Shown here: positions 1 through 8,300 of the stretch, piece after piece
How positions within the stretch are numbered: the stretch's first letter is position 1
Layout of the letters: each line of letters begins with the position of its first letter
NCBI GenBank assembly: GCA_003520555.1
Contig: DOUO01000013.1
Location: 1-15,535, forward strand
From: Oscillospiraceae bacterium
GTDB taxonomy: Bacteria > Bacillota > Clostridia > Oscillospirales > Acutalibacteraceae
Direction: 5' to 3'
Length of the DNA stretch: 15,535 nucleotides
Notes under the pieces: generated by a model
Seen by the model: only the letters and a program-made list of their open reading frames with translations
Told to the model about the DNA's origin: nothing
The model's database searches: none
Made by a program: the position numbers and the translations under genes

Positions 1-122
1 AAGTTCTTTTCGGCGGGAATCATTTTTACAAGCTTAATGTACAAAGCCTCGTTGCCGTAGCAGCGTGCCAGACCTTCGGAAGTGTCGGCTCCGAAGGCGT
101 TAAGTTTTTCTATGGTAATCAT
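1..122 (-). CDS. Hpt-domain phosphotransfer protein (partial, N-terminus only)
   Basis: This is a minus-strand gene whose ATG is the complement of 120-122 and which runs off the left edge. An AAAGGAG ribosome binding site lies about six bases before the ATG. The 40 visible residues begin MITIEKLNAFGADTSEGLAR and continue through CYGNEALYIKLVKMI. The pattern of 'start helix, F/YG-x-D, two residues, G-L-x-R-x-x-G-N-x-x-L-Y-x-x-L' is typical of the first helices of histidine phosphotransfer (Hpt) domains. The phosphoaccepting histidine would lie further on, outside the window. Hpt proteins relay phosphate from the receiver of a hybrid kinase to a response regulator. The match rests only on the first helices, so the assignment is moderate. 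Confidence 0.6.
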   Translation of the reverse strand, partial: MITIEKLNAFGADTSEGLARCYGNEALYIKLVKMIPAEKN

Positions 123-265
123 TGGGTTCTCCTTTAATTATCGTTATTATACACGTTTTAAAATATTATATATGATACGGTGTCAAAAAACAAGTGAGAA
201 AAACGCAAATGTCGGCAAATCTGTAAGAAACATATGAAAATATGATAAAAATTCTGCTTTTTCTC

Positions 266-294
266 TTGTTAAACTCACGTTTTTTTGATAATAT
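266..294 (+). promoter_or_regulatory. Candidate promoter of the alarmone synthetase/two-component operon
   Basis: TTGTTA (266-271) is separated by 17 bases from TAATAT (289-294) in an AT-rich stretch about 105 bases before the chosen ATG at 401. The -35 matches consensus in four of six positions and the -10 in four of six. The overlapping alternatives GATAAT and TATTAT lie in the same few bases. The resulting transcript would have a leader of about 100 bases in which I see no clear riboswitch or hairpin. Confidence 0.4.
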
Positions 295-390
295 TATAGT
301 GGGTAATATAAAGCCTGTAATAAACGCAAGCACAGCCTTATTCAAAAGGCAAAAGTATTTCCGCGTTTATTGCCATAATAAAAAGATTAC

Positions 391-394
391 GGAG
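391..394 (+). promoter_or_regulatory. Ribosome binding site fixing the alarmone synthetase start
   Basis: GGAG lies six bases before the ATG at 401. The open frame extends upstream to an ATG at 242, but that start has no comparable site, and the extra residues are not part of the synthetase fold. Confidence 0.7.
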
Positions 395-400
395 ACAATC

Positions 401-1003
401 ATGGAAACAAACCAGACAAGTATTTACGGCGAACACAAGCCCGCGCTTGAAGCAGTAAGAACCCAAATCCTTGAACATATAGCACAAATAAGAGCCGAAA
501 TGGAAAAAAATCTCGGCATGGACCCTGTGGAGCACTGCCTTTCAAGAATTAAAGCCGAGGACAGTATGCGCGAAAAATGCAGGCGCAACAACCTTCCCGA
601 AACCACCGAGTCCGCGCTTGAAAAAATATTTGACGCGGTGGGACTCAGAATTGTGTGCGCGTTTGTTGACGATGTTTACACAATACGCGACTATATTGTT
701 AATTCGGGCAAATACGAAATAATCCGCGAAAAGGACTACATACGCCATTCAAAGCCGAACGGCTACCGCAGCTACCATATGATTTTACGCGCGGGCGGCA
801 AATATTACGCCGAAATTCAGCTGCGTACCATTTCGATGGACACATGGGCGGCGCTTGAGCACCACCTGAAATACAAAAAGAAGGTAACGGGCAGACAGGA
901 GCTGATTGTGGGCGAGCTTAAGCGCTGCGCCGACGAGCTGGCTTCAACCGACCTTTCAATGCAAACCATCAGAGATATGATATTAGAGCTTAACGGAGAA
1001 TAA
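401..1003 (+). CDS. Small alarmone (p)ppGpp synthetase, RelQ/YjbM-like
   Basis: This 200-residue cytosolic protein consists of a single RelA/SpoT synthetase domain and should transfer pyrophosphate from ATP to GDP or GTP to make (p)ppGpp. Visible motifs are the R49-x-K51 segment with S55 (phosphate/ATP binding), D112-YIR followed by PNGYRSYH (N120 to H126, the G-loop region), and E138-IQLRT followed by M-x-x-WA-x-x-EH-x-x-x-Y, the acidic and guanine-binding region of this family. There is no HD hydrolase, TGS or ACT domain, and the length matches RelQ-type enzymes (about 200-210 residues), which in Bacillus and Enterococcus are tetrameric. The start is set by GGAG at 391. It is the first gene of a unit with a response regulator two bases downstream, so alarmone synthesis and this two-component system are likely co-expressed. 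The regulatory link is inference. Confidence 0.9.
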   Translation: METNQTSIYGEHKPALEAVRTQILEHIAQIRAEMEKNLGMDPVEHCLSRIKAEDSMREKCRRNNLPETTESALEKIFDAVGLRIVCAFVDDVYTIRDYIVNSGKYEIIREKDYIRHSKPNGYRSYHMILRAGGKYYAEIQLRTISMDTWAALEHHLKYKKKVTGRQELIVGELKRCADELASTDLSMQTIRDMILELNGE

Positions 1004-1005
1004 TT

Positions 1006-1668
1006 ATGAAGATTTTACTTGCAGAGGACACGCGCGACTTAAACCGCGCGATTTGCGCCGTGCTTGCGCACGAGGGCTACGACGTAGACCCTGCCTATGA
1101 CGGCGAAGAGGTTATTGAACACATTGAGCGCGACAGCTACGACTGCCTTGTGCTGGACATAATGATGCCCAAAAAGGACGGTATTCAGGCGCTTAAGGAA
1201 ATAAGGGCAAAGAACATTATTACGCCGGTAATTATGCTGACCGCGAAGGCTGAGGTTGACGACAGAGTGGCAGGCCTTGAGGCGGGCGCCGACGATTATC
1301 TTCCGAAGCCGTTTGCCATGAAGGAGCTTATTGCCAGAATCCGCGCGCAAACACGACGCAAAACGGAATACACAGCCAACGATTTGCAGTTCAACGACGT
1401 TACGCTTCGCGCGCAGACCTTTGAGCTTGCGTCCGAAAACAGCGTAAGGCTTTCAGTCAAGGAATTTGAGCTTATGCAATTGCTGATTTTGAACCGCGAC
1501 CGCTTTTTAAGCATAGAATACATTTTGGACAAGGTTTGGAGCCGCGAGCCCGACGCGCGGCCGGACACCGTTTGGCTTTACATTTCATATTTAAAGCGCA
1601 AGCTTAAGGCAATTGCATCCTCAACAAAAATCGAGGGCGACGAAAACACGGGCTACAAGCTTTGCTGA
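1006..1668 (+). CDS. OmpR/PhoB-family response regulator
   Basis: This 220-residue regulator has an N-terminal receiver domain (about 1-115) and a C-terminal winged-helix DNA-binding domain (about 125-220). The receiver carries the acidic pair E7/D8, the phosphoacceptor D51 in LVLDIMMP, T79 and K101 in the usual K-P-F. The DNA-binding half shows the L-S-x-K-E-F-E-L-M-Q-L-L signature and a closing V-x-x-Y-I-S-Y-L-K-R-K-L recognition-helix region, as in OmpR/PhoB proteins. It starts two bases after the alarmone synthetase stop, with GGAG (995-998) inside the end of that gene, which suggests translational coupling. The histidine kinase follows after 13 bases and is the obvious partner. Its targets are unknown; the promoter of its own operon is a reasonable guess. 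Confidence 0.93.
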   Translation: MKILLAEDTRDLNRAICAVLAHEGYDVDPAYDGEEVIEHIERDSYDCLVLDIMMPKKDGIQALKEIRAKNIITPVIMLTAKAEVDDRVAGLEAGADDYLPKPFAMKELIARIRAQTRRKTEYTANDLQFNDVTLRAQTFELASENSVRLSVKEFELMQLLILNRDRFLSIEYILDKVWSREPDARPDTVWLYISYLKRKLKAIASSTKIEGDENTGYKLC

Positions 1669-1681
1669 GGAGTAACGTCAC

Positions 1682-2992
1682 ATGAATGAAAAGGCAATAA
1701 AAAAGCTGAGAAGAAAGTTCATCCTTACCGCGCTGTTGTCGTTTATAGGCGTTATGGTGCTGATGTTCTCAACAATTTACTTTGTTAATTATCACTCGGC
1801 TCAAACCAAAATTCAAAAGTCGCTTGACTTTATAGCCGACAACCACGATTTGTTCACGTCAAACGATTCATCCGGAGACGAACCCGTGCCGGGACTTAAT
1901 TACAAAAAGCTAAGCGAAAAAAACAACGACTTTTTCAGGCGTTTTATGGAAAACATGTTCAACACCGGCGTTGACGCCACGTCGGAATTTATTTACTCGG
2001 TGCGGTTTTTCACGGTTGATTTTGACAAAAACGGAAACCCGGTCAAAACCGGCACAAACCACATCGCGATGATTGACGAGTCAAAGGCGGAGGCTTACGC
2101 GAAAACCGCGCTTAACAGCAATTCGGAATACGGATATTTTGACGGCTTTTCCTACAAGGTTAAGAAAACCGAAACCGGATTTTTGGTTGTCTGCATGGAC
2201 GTTGAGGCGCAGCTTGCGGACAGCCGGAGAATAGGCAATATCGCGCTGATACTTACAATTGCGGGTTCGGCCCTGGCGTATATCTTTATACGGATTATTT
2301 CAAAGCGCATGATTCAACCCGAAATCCGCGCGGCCGAGCGGCAAAAGCAGTTTATTACAAACGCCAGCCACGAGCTTAAAACTCCGCTTGCGGTAATAAG
2401 AGCAAACACCGAGCTTGAAATGATGATGCACGGCGAGGACGAGTGGAACAAGTCAACCATGAACCAGGTTGACCGCATGACCGAGCTTATAGGCAACCTT
2501 GTAACCATCGCAAAGGCGGAGGAAAGCATAAACGAGGACGAATTAAGCGAGGTTGACGTTACCAAAGCGGTAAGCGAATCCGCCGACACCTTTGCTCCCG
2601 TTGCGCGGCAAAACGGCAAAAAGCTTGAGCGCGCGATTGACGATAACGTTATTATGACCGCCGCCGAGGCGCATATTACCCAGCTAACGGCGCTGCTGTT
2701 GGACAACGCCATAAAATACTGCGACGATAACGGCACGGTTAAGATTTTCCTTTCACAAAAAAACAAGGGCATTAAGCTAAGCGTCACAAACAACTACGCC
2801 GAGGGCGAGGGCAAGGATTATTCAAAGTTTTTCGACCGCTTTTACCGCGACGATGAAAGCCACAACATTGACAAGGGCGGCTACGGTATAGGACTTTCCA
2901 TCGCGGAAAGCATTGTTAAAAAATACCGCGGTAAAATTGACGTAAGCTGGAAGGACGGAATAATTGACTTCACCTGCAATTTAAAGGGATGA
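1682..2992 (+). CDS. Membrane sensor histidine kinase
   Basis: This 436-residue kinase has a first membrane helix at about 12-35, an extracytoplasmic sensor of about 145 residues that I cannot assign to a family, and a second helix at about 184-205. A HisKA domain follows with phosphorylated H230 in NASHELKTPL, then a HATPase_c domain with N box LLLDNAIKY and a GGYGIGLSIAESIV G2 box. No clear HAMP domain separates helix 2 from the H box. The G1 position reads VTNNYAEGEG rather than D-x-G-x-G, but FFDRFYR-D follows as in many clostridial kinases, so this looks like a family variant rather than an inactivating change. GAGGAG at 1667-1672, overlapping the previous stop, is the ribosome binding site. 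It should phosphorylate the preceding regulator. Confidence 0.92.
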   Translation: MNEKAIKKLRRKFILTALLSFIGVMVLMFSTIYFVNYHSAQTKIQKSLDFIADNHDLFTSNDSSGDEPVPGLNYKKLSEKNNDFFRRFMENMFNTGVDATSEFIYSVRFFTVDFDKNGNPVKTGTNHIAMIDESKAEAYAKTALNSNSEYGYFDGFSYKVKKTETGFLVVCMDVEAQLADSRRIGNIALILTIAGSALAYIFIRIISKRMIQPEIRAAERQKQFITNASHELKTPLAVIRANTELEMMMHGEDEWNKSTMNQVDRMTELIGNLVTIAKAEESINEDELSEVDVTKAVSESADTFAPVARQNGKKLERAIDDNVIMTAAEAHITQLTALLLDNAIKYCDDNGTVKIFLSQKNKGIKLSVTNNYAEGEGKDYSKFFDRFYRDDESHNIDKGGYGIGLSIAESIVKKYRGKIDVSWKDGIIDFTCNLKG

Positions 2993-3015
2993 TTCGTCGG
3001 AAAGGAAGATGATAA

Positions 3016-3906
3016 ATGGAACACAAAAACGCGTTACGGCGTTTTACCGACCGGCTTTTCGGCGGAATAAATATGAGCTGGCCGCTTGTAATTATTTTGG
3101 CCGTAGGCACAGCGGCGCTGACCACGCTGTTTTTGGTTGCGCCGGTTTTTGAAAACACCTCGTTTTACAGGATGGGCGTGTTTTGGGACGCGTGGATTTT
3201 GTTTGCGGTTTTCATTATGTCAAACTGCAAAAAACCGCTTGAATCGGCAATTAAAACCTTTGTGTTTTTTCTTATAAGCCAACCGCTTATTTACCTGTTT
3301 CAGGTACCGTTTTCAAGCATGGGCTGGTCAATTTTCATGTATTACAAAACCTGGTTTATATGGACGCTGTTAACCTTCCCGGCGGCGTTTATAGGCTGGT
3401 ACATCACAAAGAAAAACTGGCTCAGTCTGCTGATTCTTTCACCGATTTTACTGTATCTTGCCTACATAAGCTTAGATTGCATTTCGTTCTCGTTCAGACA
3501 TTTTCCGCGCATGCTTTTTGCCGGAGTGTTCTGTCTGTGCCAGGTCTTGCTTTATATGTACGTGTTTACGTCAAATATTTGGCAAAAGCTTTTGGGAATT
3601 ATCGTGCCGTTTGCCGCCGCGGCAATATTCTTGTTTGCGACACGGAATCCTTCAATGCACGCCGAACTGCTTTTGCCGGACGAAGTTGTATTCAGCAAAA
3701 ACGCGTACGCTCAGTCGTCGGACGAAAGCGTGGCGGTTATTACCTCATTGCCGACCGACGGTTCGGGTATTGTAGAGTATGACCTGCACAAGTACGGCAC
3801 GACGGACATAACAATTAAGGACGGAAACAAGGAATATGTTTACACCTTAAAGGTGTACGAAAACGACGAAGGACACACAAATACCGAAGTAACCAGAAAA
3901 AAATAA
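3016..3906 (+). CDS. Seven-helix membrane protein with Ig-like extracellular tail
   Basis: I do not recognise a named family. The 296-residue product has about seven hydrophobic helices (roughly 20-43, 50-70, 78-97, 112-131, 134-155, 170-190 and 192-212), then a hydrophilic tail of about 80 residues. A basic N-terminus and seven helices place the tail outside the cell. The tail contains QSSDESVAVI, then a G-x-G turn, GTTDITI and YVYTLKVYE. This order of short strands resembles a Big_2-type bacterial Ig domain and is similar to the segment around QSSNPSVAWVD in the large secreted protein at 5388-9392. AAGGA lies about nine bases before the start. It sits 23 bases after the histidine kinase, so it may help that kinase sense or may be controlled by it. 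Both roles are inference. Confidence 0.7.
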   Translation: MEHKNALRRFTDRLFGGINMSWPLVIILAVGTAALTTLFLVAPVFENTSFYRMGVFWDAWILFAVFIMSNCKKPLESAIKTFVFFLISQPLIYLFQVPFSSMGWSIFMYYKTWFIWTLLTFPAAFIGWYITKKNWLSLLILSPILLYLAYISLDCISFSFRHFPRMLFAGVFCLCQVLLYMYVFTSNIWQKLLGIIVPFAAAAIFLFATRNPSMHAELLLPDEVVFSKNAYAQSSDESVAVITSLPTDGSGIVEYDLHKYGTTDITIKDGNKEYVYTLKVYENDEGHTNTEVTRKK

Positions 3907-3922
3907 TATAAACTAAACGCGT

Positions 3923-3928
3923 GAGGTG
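3923..3928 (+). promoter_or_regulatory. Ribosome binding site choosing ATG 3935 over GTG 3932
   Basis: GAGGTG lies six bases before ATG 3935 but only three bases before the in-frame GTG at 3932. The ATG is therefore the better start and gives a 460-residue product. Confidence 0.6.
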
Positions 3929-3934
3929 TAAGTG

Positions 3935-5317
3935 ATGAAAATAGATGCAAAAAAATTAAGAGAACCCATAGTTACGCTTTTATCCGCGCTTGTGGTAACG
4001 GCAATGGGCATACTTCTGTTATTGATGGACGACGAAACCGCCGAAAGCTTCATTGTCCTTGTTGTGGCAATAAGTATTCTGCTGGGCGGAATTTCGTTTT
4101 TGGTTCAAAGCATTCGCATAAAGAAATACCTTTCGGGCATTGTGGGACTGCTGCTTTACGCGGCCATGGCTGCCGCGGTAATTTTACTGCAGTACGTCTT
4201 TCCGGTTGTTGTCATCGCGCCTTGCCTGCTTGTGGGACTTATTTCAATAGTGGTAGGTCTTGTGCGCGCGGCAATTTGCATTAACTGCTTTGCAAACGGC
4301 TACAGAGGCGGAATTAAGAACGGCATATCCGCGATTATATTCACCGCGTTCGGTATTTTCCTTGTGTTTTTCCCGCTTGAACACTTTTCCGGTCTACGTT
4401 TTATTATCGCTGTATATCTGTTTTTCATCGCCTTTACCATGTTCGGAGATTTTTACGCGGAGGTGTCGCGTTCCGAATTGGAAGAGGACCGCATGAAACG
4501 CCGCACGCATATTGCCCTTCCCAACATTATTTCGGCGTTCAAAATTAAGAATATGGTTAAGGGAATATACAAGGAAATTGAGGACGAAAAGTTCGATAAA
4601 CAAATTCACGTTGAATACAAGAAAAACAGCGGCTTTGACCATATTAACCTTGAAATCAACCTTCACTTAACAGACCCCGAAGGCAATCAGTTCGGACACA
4701 TGGAAATCGCCATGGGCGACACCGCTTATTCCTACGGCACATATGACAAGAGCAAAAACCGGCTGGCAGGCTTTATTTCACAGGGAACCTACGCGGAAAT
4801 CCCCAAGCTTCCCTATTACAAATACTGCATAGACAACTGCGGCGATTACATTATAAGCTACGGCGCATGTCTTTCGGAAAAACAGCTTCAATCAGTTAAA
4901 GACAAGCTTGAGCAGTTTAAAGAGTACTGCGAACCGCTTGAGCTTGAGATCAAGCATCCGGAAATTACAACTCCCGAACCCGGCAAGCGTTACACCGACG
5001 CGGGCGAATACCTGATACAGTTTCTTAACGCAAAGCTTTTCACAGTTGTTAAAGGCTCGTTTAAGAGCTACTTCGGCGTAAACGTAAACTGCGTTCAATT
5101 TGCGGACTGGCTGCTTTCGGACACAGGCCTGGACGCGGTTTCCTTTGGCGGACTGCGAACTCCCGGAACGTTCTACTACATGCTTGAGGGCATGTTTGAA
5201 CGCCCGAACAACCGCATTGTCCGCAAGGTTTCCTACTACACAACCGAAAACATTGAGGAGGTTGAAAAGCTTAAGGTCGGCGAAGGCATAAGCAAAGCAA
5301 GAAAGAAAGAAGCATAA
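3935..5317 (+). CDS. DUF308/HdeD-like membrane protein fused to a permuted papain-like domain
   Basis: The N-terminal 180 residues form six hydrophobic helices whose loops follow the positive-inside rule with both ends in the cytosol. The spacing recalls DUF308/HdeD-type proteins. The remaining about 280 residues are soluble. They contain FGHMEIAMG with H255, then YGTYD, a Q-rich helix around SEKQLQSVKDKLEQF, and VNCVQFADWL with C386. A histidine ahead of an N-C-x-x-x-A motif is the arrangement of circularly permuted NlpC/P60 or papain-like enzymes (LRAT, YiiX and DUF4105 types). The helix before the Cys and the G-T-P-G-T-F-x-x-M-L stretch after it resemble the paired domains in the convergent secreted protein. 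It is the last gene of the operon, ending at the hairpin 5341-5378. Thiol hydrolase or acyltransferase activity is inferred from the motif; the substrate is unknown. Confidence is for the gene and overall architecture. Confidence 0.7.
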   Translation: MKIDAKKLREPIVTLLSALVVTAMGILLLLMDDETAESFIVLVVAISILLGGISFLVQSIRIKKYLSGIVGLLLYAAMAAAVILLQYVFPVVVIAPCLLVGLISIVVGLVRAAICINCFANGYRGGIKNGISAIIFTAFGIFLVFFPLEHFSGLRFIIAVYLFFIAFTMFGDFYAEVSRSELEEDRMKRRTHIALPNIISAFKIKNMVKGIYKEIEDEKFDKQIHVEYKKNSGFDHINLEINLHLTDPEGNQFGHMEIAMGDTAYSYGTYDKSKNRLAGFISQGTYAEIPKLPYYKYCIDNCGDYIISYGACLSEKQLQSVKDKLEQFKEYCEPLELEIKHPEITTPEPGKRYTDAGEYLIQFLNAKLFTVVKGSFKSYFGVNVNCVQFADWLLSDTGLDAVSFGGLRTPGTFYYMLEGMFERPNNRIVRKVSYYTTENIEEVEKLKVGEGISKARKKEA

Positions 5318-5340
5318 GCGTTTTCACAAAAATACATAAA

Positions 5341-5378
5341 AACAACGCCGTTTCAGCGTAAACCGAAACGGCGTTGTT
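5341..5378. terminator. Bidirectional intrinsic terminator between convergent genes
   Basis: AACAACGCCGTTTC (5341-5354) pairs perfectly with GAAACGGCGTTGTT (5365-5378) around a ten-base loop. A T-run follows on the plus strand, and an A-rich stretch before it gives a T-run on the minus strand. It should stop both the operon ending at 5317 and the secreted-protein gene ending at 5388. Confidence 0.92.
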
Positions 5379-5387
5379 TTTTACTTA

Positions 5388-8300
5388 TTACATTTTTTCA
5401 CCGATGGGATAATCAACCTTGTAAAAAGCAAGGTGCTTTTGAATCAGTGTAGCGTCGTCAATATCAACCACGCCGTCGCTGTTTACGTCAGCCGCCGGGA
5501 GGTTATCGTCGGAAATCTTTTCAAGAGCGGAAATGTGCTTTTGAATTAAGGTGACGTCCTTAATGCTGACCTCGCCGTCGCCGTTTGAGTCGCCCAAAAC
5601 AAGGCTGTCTGTTTCTTCGGGTAACGCTGTCTTGGCGTAAAGCAAATCGCGATAATTCCAAACGCGTTCCTGCTGAACGTGGTTAAGCGCGTCGTAAGCG
5701 TCGCTTGCGGCTTCAACCCTTGCCCTGCATTCGGGAGTGTCCTCAACGTTGCCGATTAACTTGATTTTTTCAATTGTATCCTTAACGGCTTCGGTGTAAG
5801 CCACGCTGCGCGGATAGAAGTCCTCGCCGCCCATACCGTCGATGCCCTGTCTGCCCTTAAGCTGACCGAGCTCCGCGTACAGCGACATGGGTTCAATTGC
5901 CAGTCCCGTGTAGTTGCCGTTGAGCTGAAGCGAAGCCTTGTCGTAAAGCGCCGCGTTCCAAATTTCAACCGCGCCCGTCGCGCAGTTTTTGGTAAGAAGC
6001 GAATAGTAATTATTTTCGGGGTTTTCAAGATGGCTCTGCATTGCGGCAAGCTCGTCGGCGGTGATGTCAACACAGTAATAATTGTCGGGAATTTGCGAAT
6101 CGCTGCGTCTGAACTGGTTATACATTTCCCTGTTGATTGTCATGCCGCCCTCGGAATGGCCGTCGGCAGGATTTTTACCTGTTGCCTTGGTGATTGCGTA
6201 AATCTGGGAAAGGGTCGCTACCATGCTGTCAAAAGCCTTTGCGTCGTCAACCTCTTCGCCGTTTAAGTACTTCTTCATCTGGCGGACAAGCTCCTGAGCC
6301 TCGGGACTTGCGGAAATCGCGCTGTCCTCAAGCACCTTCATAACGGTATACATATTTGTTGTGTCAAAGCCGTAGTTTGAAACGGTAATGCTTTCGCCTG
6401 CCTTAAGCGATACAGCCTCGGGAGCCGAAGCGGAGCCGTTGTGAAGGGTATCAAAACAGCCGTCGCGGTTTTCAATTCCGAGCTCGTCGTCATTGTAAAG
6501 CGCGGGGTCGGAGCTGAAGCTTTCGGGATTGAGCTCATACTGAGTCATCGGGATGTTATATCCGTCGTTAGGCTTGTAATATTCATAATAGCTTACGGGG
6601 ATTTCAACGTCCTCGTAGGTTGTAAAGTCAACGCAGCCGTGCGCCACAAGCTGTCCGGTATTTACGTTAATGCGGCGCGCGAATATTGTAAGTCTGCCCA
6701 CGATTCTGTCGCCGTCGTAGTTGCCCAGAACAACCTTTGTTTTTGCGTATACCATGTCGTTTGAAGAGCCGGCGCACGCGGTTACGGTAACTGCCTTGCC
6801 GCTTTCGGGGATTTCACCGGCAACGGTAATAAGGCCGTTTTCATCAACAGTTACAATCGAATCCGAGGATTTGAATTTAATGCTCTTGTCATAAACCGGA
6901 ATATATTTTAAAAGTCCGGTGTAGGCTGTTTTTGCCTCAAGCTGATAAGTATCGCCTTTTGCGCCGAGCTTAATTGTTTCGGGCATGTTTTGGATTTCGG
7001 CAGAAGCAAATCTTACCTGAACTGTTGTGTCCTCTGTTACGGTATACTTGTTGTCAACCGGTTTGCTGCCGTTGAAGGTAACGGAAAGCGGAACCTTCTT
7101 TTCCTTTTGAACGGGAACAAAGGTAATTTCCGTGCCCTTCTTTACAAGGTAGTCGGTGTACGGAACAACCGTTTCGCCGTACACAAGCATGAAATCGTCG
7201 CTTTTTTCAAAGCTGATTTTTGCCGCGTCGTCAGCCGATTCAAATACGTCAACGGTGAAGGTAAGGCTGATGTTTTCATTGCTTTCGGAGCACGCCTTAA
7301 GCACGGCGCCGCCTTCCTTAACAGCCTTGTAATCCCTGCCGTCCGCTTCAAGCGCGCCGTCGGGATTTTGAACAAGCGTCCATTTTAACGGGGCGGAAAC
7401 GATTTCGCCGCCGCAGACAACGCCTGCGTACTCGTTAACGTCAAGAACATCGCCCTTGAAAACCTGAAGGTTTGTGTTTTCCTCAGTAATAACCTCTGCG
7501 TTGTCATATTTGACGGTAAGCTTTGAGTATTTTGAAGGCATTTCCGCGCAGTACGCGCCCTCGTCCTCATTGTAAGAGGAAGCGTTCATAATTGAAACGC
7601 CGTTGAAGGTAATGTTCGCAAGAATACTGCTGTAGTTATCCTTTGAAATTTCGGATTTAACGAAAATTGTGTCGCCCTTCTTAACCTCGGCAACACTTTC
7701 AAGGAGCTTCTTGGTGCCGCCGTCCTTGACATAAACCTCGGTATTTGCCTTGTCGCCGTTTTCAATTACGGTTCTGAGCAGGTTTTTGGCGGAATCCTCC
7801 GCCTTTTCAATTTTTAAGGTAATCGGCAGGCTTTGAGCATAAACGCTTATCATGCCTTTGTCGCAGCCGCCGGGGATGATTTTTCCGTCCGCGTCGGTAA
7901 CGTAATAATCCGCGTCATCCTCAGCCTTGAACTTAAACCAAATTCCGCTTTCGGCAAGGCTGCCGGTCAATACAAAGGTTTCGCCGTTCGCGGTAAATTC
8001 AACGCTTTCAATTGTGATTGCTCCGCCGTTAACGGAAGAATTGACCTTTACGTCAACCTTCTGCGAATCCTTGTTATACACAACCTGTTTGCCGTTTTCG
8101 GCGGCGGTAAACAGCTTGTGAACGTCGGTGTTTTCTTCGTCAACCGCAATGTCGCCGCTGAAAACAAATTCAAGAGGGCTGACGTTTTTGGGAGCGCTTA
8201 CATAAACCCAGCCTGTTTCGTCCTGATAACCCGCGCCGGGCTCTGCAACGCCCTCGGCGTTGTTAAGGTAAAAGCCCTTAAGCTTGTTTCTTACTTCATC

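Noticed and set aside
146..186. A promoter for the Hpt-like gene: TTGACA on the minus strand (186-181) with TATA-like steps downstream.
   Set aside because: The -35 is perfect, but no good -10 lies 16-18 bases away; the nearest candidates have spacers of 10 or 15, so I cannot place it reliably.
242..400. An upstream in-frame extension of the alarmone synthetase starting at ATG 242.
   Set aside because: It has no ribosome binding site, overlaps the likely promoter, and its AT-rich residues do not belong to the synthetase fold; GGAG at 391 supports ATG 401.
3360..3782. A 140-residue plus-strand frame inside the seven-helix membrane protein gene.
   Set aside because: It is an out-of-frame shadow; the membrane protein frame has the ribosome site and helix pattern.
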